This document shows, piece after piece, positions 33,978 to 37,307 of a DNA stretch of 37,307 bases. Numbering within the stretch: position 1 is the stretch's first letter; every line of letters starts with the position of its first letter. The notes under the pieces were generated by a model. It had not been told where the DNA came from, ran no database searches, and saw nothing but the letters and a program-made list of their open reading frames with translations. The translations under genes and the position numbers were made by a program. Origin of the DNA: Methanococcoides seepicolus (GTDB taxonomy: Archaea; Halobacteriota; Methanosarcinia; Methanosarcinales; Methanosarcinaceae); NCBI RefSeq assembly GCF_023684405.1, contig NZ_JAGSOI010000021.1, positions 1 through 37,307 of the forward strand, in the 5' to 3' direction.

Positions 33978-35347
33978 ACACCAATGTCATTGATGCAATT
34001 GCTAATAATGATATTTGTATTGGATGTGGAATATGTGCAGGTATATGTCCTCAAGGGGCACTGATAATGAAATTTAATAAATATGGAGAATATGTACCTT
34101 ATCAAGAAAAAGAATGTCCTGAAAAATGTGGATTTTGCTTAAATGTGTGCCCATTTTATGAAAAAGCTACAAACGAAAATGTATTGGGAGAAGAACTATT
34201 CAGTGGCATAGATAATAGTAAATATTTACCAGATGTGGGATATTATCTCGAATCTTATGTAGGCTATTCGTATCGTTTTAGGGAAAGTGGTGCATCGGGA
34301 GGAATGACAACTTGGCTTCTTACAACATTACTTGAAAAAAATGTTGTGGATTATGTTATATGTGTTACCCCACATAACAAATCCAATAAGCTATTTGTAT
34401 TTGAAATCTTTGATAATGCATCATCTGTAAGTTCCTCATCAGGGTCTGCATATTATCCTGTTGAGATGTCAAAAGTGATTAAAAAAATACTGGATGAGCC
34501 TGGTCGTTATGCTGTCACCGGGTTACCATGTTTTCTAAAAGGCTTAAAACTTGCTTCTAAAAAGAATAGAATATTGGATGAGAGGATTGCAGTCACTATT
34601 GGTCTTGTTTGTGGCCAAATGAAAAGTAAACATTATACAACTTATCTTTCAACATTAGCCCATGCAAATGGTAAACTTCAAAATGCCTATTATAGAGGAA
34701 AAAATCCTGACAACCCGGCAAATAATTATTACTTCCACTGTACAAATGAAGAAGGTGCCAAAGGTAAAATTTACTGGGATGAAGGTGTATCAGAAGCTTG
34801 GGTTAACCGCTGGTTTACCCAAAATGCCTGCAATTTCTGTGATGATATTTTTGCAGAACTGGCCGACATTACGTTTATGGATGCTTGGTTAAAAGAATAT
34901 TCATATGATAGCAGGGGTAACAATTTGCTTATTGTTAGGTCTAAATCTTTACAAAACTTGATATTTGATGGTATTAAAAGTGGTCAAATTAATGTGAGTG
35001 AAATTTTGATAAACAAGCTGATTGAAAGTCAGAAAGGAGTTATTGATCTCAAAAGAGATCAACTCCAATATAGATTATATCTTTCAGATAAATATGGATT
35101 GAAAATTCCTATTAAAAGAGTAAAAGCAGCTAATAATATCGATTTTTTTAAAAGAAAGGAGGTCGAACTGAAAAATAAAATGCAAATTATGAGTAAGAAG
35201 TATTTTGTTGATAATTTTGATGGAGAGTACCTTCATCTCAGTGAATTTCGGCGACAAATGAAACTCTACATATATATTTTATATTCTTGGAAATTAGTGC
35301 AAAAATATATTGCGATTCCAAAACAAATTAGAAACAAATATAGTTGA
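33974..35347 (+). CDS. FrhB-like iron-sulfur/flavin protein of a glycan cluster
   Basis: 457 residues of the coenzyme F420 hydrogenase/dehydrogenase beta-subunit family. The N-terminus carries two [4Fe-4S] motifs: CIGCGICAGICPQGAL and CPEKCGFCLNVCPF. ESGASGGMTTWLL, TGLPCFLKGLK and GLVCGQMKSKHY follow, with CNFCDDIFAELADITFMDAW in the C-terminal half. In methanogens FrhB homologues use FAD to pass electrons with F420; here the neighbours are a flippase and a pyruvyl transferase, so a redox step in sugar modification is more likely. Related proteins are common beside pyruvyl transferases in polysaccharide loci. The start is TTG 33974 behind GGAGGGTGA, overlapping the wzx stop. Confidence 0.82.
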   Translation: MNTNVIDAIANNDICIGCGICAGICPQGALIMKFNKYGEYVPYQEKECPEKCGFCLNVCPFYEKATNENVLGEELFSGIDNSKYLPDVGYYLESYVGYSYRFRESGASGGMTTWLLTTLLEKNVVDYVICVTPHNKSNKLFVFEIFDNASSVSSSSGSAYYPVEMSKVIKKILDEPGRYAVTGLPCFLKGLKLASKKNRILDERIAVTIGLVCGQMKSKHYTTYLSTLAHANGKLQNAYYRGKNPDNPANNYYFHCTNEEGAKGKIYWDEGVSEAWVNRWFTQNACNFCDDIFAELADITFMDAWLKEYSYDSRGNNLLIVRSKSLQNLIFDGIKSGQINVSEILINKLIESQKGVIDLKRDQLQYRLYLSDKYGLKIPIKRVKAANNIDFFKRKEVELKNKMQIMSKKYFVDNFDGEYLHLSEFRRQMKLYIYILYSWKLVQKYIAIPKQIRNKYS

Positions 35348-35365
35348 TATTTTGGATGAATTAAT

Positions 35366-36607
35366 ATGGGAAGTACCGAACCTTTTTTTATTCTAGCAGG
35401 TAATGGGCCTTATGAGAATAGAGGCTGTGAAGCCATTGTTAGAGGCACAGTAGAGATATTGCGAAATAATTACAATAACCCTAACTTTTTGTGTATTAGC
35501 CATTTTCATAACGATAATCAATTTAAAAAACAATGTCATGAAGAAATAGATCATTCGATACTTCACAAAAATACAAATCGACCTCTTAAAAAATATACAT
35601 TCCAGTGGTCTTATAATAAAATGTACGGAATTGTAAGTCCGACATCATACAAGGGATATATCTATCGGGAAATGACACCATATCTTAATGAAGCTGAAGC
35701 AGTATTGTCAATTGGAGGGGACAATTATTCTCTTGACTATGGAATCCCAAAATTATTTACAGGTTTAGATGATTTTGTTTTGAAAAAAGGAAAACCTTTA
35801 GTTATATGGGGTGCTTCTGTAGGTCCATTTGATAAAAATCCAAAATATGAAAAATATATGGTAAAGCATCTTCATGATGTAACTGCAGTTTTTGCAAGAG
35901 AAGATAATACAGTTGAGTACTTGGCTGAAAAAGGCTTAGTTGACAATGTATATAGGGTTTCCGATCCAGCTTTTCTTATGGAAATAAGAAGGCCTGAACA
36001 AAAAGATTTTAATTTAGATATCGAAAAAGATGCTATAGGAATTAATTTAAGTCCATTAATGGCTCGTTATACGACCAGAGGGGATATTGATGAATGGATC
36101 AAAATAGCTGCTAATATTATTTCCCAGATTAGTAAAAAAACTTCTTGCAAGATATATTTAATACCTCATGTCACAAGCAATAACGAAAATATATACATTA
36201 ATGATTATTTATTTTTAAGAAAGGTTTTAGAAACTATAAATTGTCAAGAAGCTTCAATTACTTTAATTCCTCCAATATATAATGCATCTGAAATCAAATG
36301 GATAATCAGCAAAATGTCTATATTTGCTGGTGCTAGAACACATTCAACAATTGCAGCTCTTTCATCAAGTGTACCAACATTGAGTTTTGCATATAGTATT
36401 AAGGCAAAAGGAATTAATGAAGATGTTTTTGGCCATAGTTTCTATTGCTTAAATCCAAACGATCTAAAACCAGATGTAGTTGCAAATAAAATTAAATATA
36501 TGCTAGATAATCGTAAAAAAATCAAAAATGAGTTGGATTCAAAAATTCCTTATGTCCAAAAAAATGCATTGATTGCAGGAAAATACCTTAAACAAATCCT
36601 AAGCTGA
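35366..36607 (+). CDS. Polysaccharide pyruvyl transferase family protein
   Basis: 413 residues. N-terminal GNGPYENRGCEAIVRGTVEIL, middle AVLSIGGDNYSLDYG and VIWGASVGPFDKNP, then AREDNTVEYLAEKG, VSDPAFLME and the C-terminal GARTHSTIAALSSSVPTLSFAYS are the usual landmarks of the PS_pyruv_trans (CsaB/WcaK-like) family. Such enzymes add ketal-linked pyruvate from phosphoenolpyruvate to a sugar, putting a negative charge on cell-surface glycan. It is the last gene of the operon, 18 bases after the FrhB-like gene and just before an IS1 element. Confidence 0.83.
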   Translation: MGSTEPFFILAGNGPYENRGCEAIVRGTVEILRNNYNNPNFLCISHFHNDNQFKKQCHEEIDHSILHKNTNRPLKKYTFQWSYNKMYGIVSPTSYKGYIYREMTPYLNEAEAVLSIGGDNYSLDYGIPKLFTGLDDFVLKKGKPLVIWGASVGPFDKNPKYEKYMVKHLHDVTAVFAREDNTVEYLAEKGLVDNVYRVSDPAFLMEIRRPEQKDFNLDIEKDAIGINLSPLMARYTTRGDIDEWIKIAANIISQISKKTSCKIYLIPHVTSNNENIYINDYLFLRKVLETINCQEASITLIPPIYNASEIKWIISKMSIFAGARTHSTIAALSSSVPTLSFAYSIKAKGINEDVFGHSFYCLNPNDLKPDVVANKIKYMLDNRKKIKNELDSKIPYVQKNALIAGKYLKQILS

Positions 36608-37006
36608 ACCGACTTTCTAAAAATGGAGTTCGAGCCCAAGTTTGACAGTTTTTACCCTTTTCTGAAGAGAATGTCTTCTCCTTCGTCCCATTTTTTCATT
36701 TTTTGTCAGGAAATCCTATTTGACAGTTTGATAAATTCGCACACATTGTCATGAAATTCCCCATTTATGACCCAAAATCAACGTATTTACCATCTCAAAA
36801 TTGGCATAAATGTATTTTTTGTTTTTCTCTTCCATGAATCCACGGTAACTGTCAAATTCGACATGGATTTTTTGATGAATTTTGTTGACGTATGTTCTTA
36901 GTTTCTTTTGCATTTTACCAAATCAAATAGAACTAAGAACACTTATATTAATTTTGGCATTGGTATTTAAGTAGAGTTTTTATGTTATTAGGACCTATAT
37001 TTATGC
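36608..37006. other. Intergenic region with repeated TTTGACAGTT motifs
   Basis: No gene seen. TTTGACAGTT is at 36641-36650 and 36719-36728, and its inverse AACTGTCAAA at 36847-36856. A perfect 10-bp inverted repeat GTTCTTAGTT / AACTAAGAAC lies at 36894-36903 and 36931-36940. The left end of the IS1 element should be inside this region; it may also hold the remains of an older insertion. Confidence 0.5.
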
Positions 37007-37307
37007 ATGAACTGTCCCAGGTGTAAGAGCTCTAATCACAAAAAGAATGGTAGAATAGATGGGCGCCAACGCTATAAATGCCATGATTGTGGGTACAACT
37101 ATTCAGTGGAGATTAAATCAACTGCTAGCCCTATGTCTGTTAAACGGCAGGCTTTACAACTCTATCTCGAAGGATTAGGTTTTCGTTCAATTGGACGTTT
37201 TTTAGGAGTTAGCCACGTTTCGGTCCAAAAATGGATAAAGAAGTTTGGTCGTGAATTAGAGGATCTAAAGAGCGAAAATGAAATATCGATTGTTGAATTA
37301 GACGAAA
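37007..37307 (+). mobile_element. IS1-family transposase, N-terminal part
   Basis: The frame opens at ATG 37007 and runs off the right edge after 100 codons. It begins MNCPRCKSSNHKKNGRIDG, a zinc finger of two C-x2-C pairs (CPRC and CHDC), then SPMSVKRQALQLYLEGLGF and a helix-turn-helix IGRFLGVSHVSVQKWIKKFG. This is the InsA-type DNA-binding domain of IS1; in this archaeal version it seems to continue in one frame into IVELDE, where the catalytic InsB part starts with its first acid. Very similar elements occur in Methanosarcina. Confidence 0.85.

Noticed and set aside
1-37307. tRNA, rRNA or CRISPR array
   Set aside because: No cloverleaf-like sequence, rRNA segment or regularly spaced repeat array was recognised by eye; only short tandem and inverted repeats were found.

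Overview
The window looks like a chromosomal segment of a methylotrophic methanogen of the family Methanosarcinaceae (Methanolobus/Methanococcoides-like; the genus is inference). Pointers are a beta-RFAP synthase for methanopterin, a Nop5-fibrillarin pair, a YLRT-type homoaconitase-like small subunit (coenzyme B pathway), AglB, an archaeal pilin, archaeal UMP kinase, a Cam-type gamma-carbonic anhydrase, DUF2769, and TATA-box promoters. None of the 35 recognisable genes whose 3' end lies in the window uses TAG as its stop, while the carbonic anhydrase gene carries an in-frame TAG. That pattern fits a lineage that decodes UAG as pyrrolysine.

Layout. 1-722: ISH3/IS4-like transposase cut by the window edge. 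1010-2104: PflA-like radical SAM protein. 2363-8410: a higher-GC metabolic block with an AMP-forming acyl-CoA synthetase and a Leu/Glu-type amino acid dehydrogenase on the plus strand, facing a three-gene 2-oxoacid:ferredoxin oxidoreductase operon on the minus strand. Together these could interconvert organic acid, acyl-CoA, 2-oxoacid and amino acid. 8691-11287: molybdate/tungstate ABC transporter modABC behind a ModE-like palindrome, with a CoA-binding protein gene upstream. 12194-13792: hotdog thioesterase, HAD phosphatase and a stand-alone response regulator. 14234-14863: gamma-carbonic anhydrase with in-frame TAG behind a duplicated promoter. 14871-18232: minus-strand run of beta-RFAP synthase, Nop5, fibrillarin, DUF2769 and a frameshifted rhodanese. 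18289-22343: DUF2953/YtfJ pair, XPD-like helicase and a pilin. 22722-23743: 2[4Fe-4S] ferredoxin and UMP kinase.

24142-26523 holds an isopropylmalate/homoaconitate-type dehydratase small subunit, an unknown methanogen protein and a beta-decarboxylating dehydrogenase (leucine or coenzyme B synthesis). 26605-36607 is a glycan region: GalU, the oligosaccharyltransferase AglB, then a markedly AT-rich set (GT2, GT4, Wzx-like flippase, FrhB-like iron-sulfur protein, pyruvyl transferase) that looks like an acquired surface-glycan cassette. 37007-37307 is the start of an IS1-family transposase. No tRNA, rRNA or CRISPR array was recognised.

The strongest leads are the in-frame TAG in the carbonic anhydrase together with the loss of its acidic loop, the acid/amino-acid interconversion block, the ModE-like operator, a perfect 21-bp inverted repeat straddling the modC stop, and the FrhB-like/pyruvyl transferase pair in the low-GC island.
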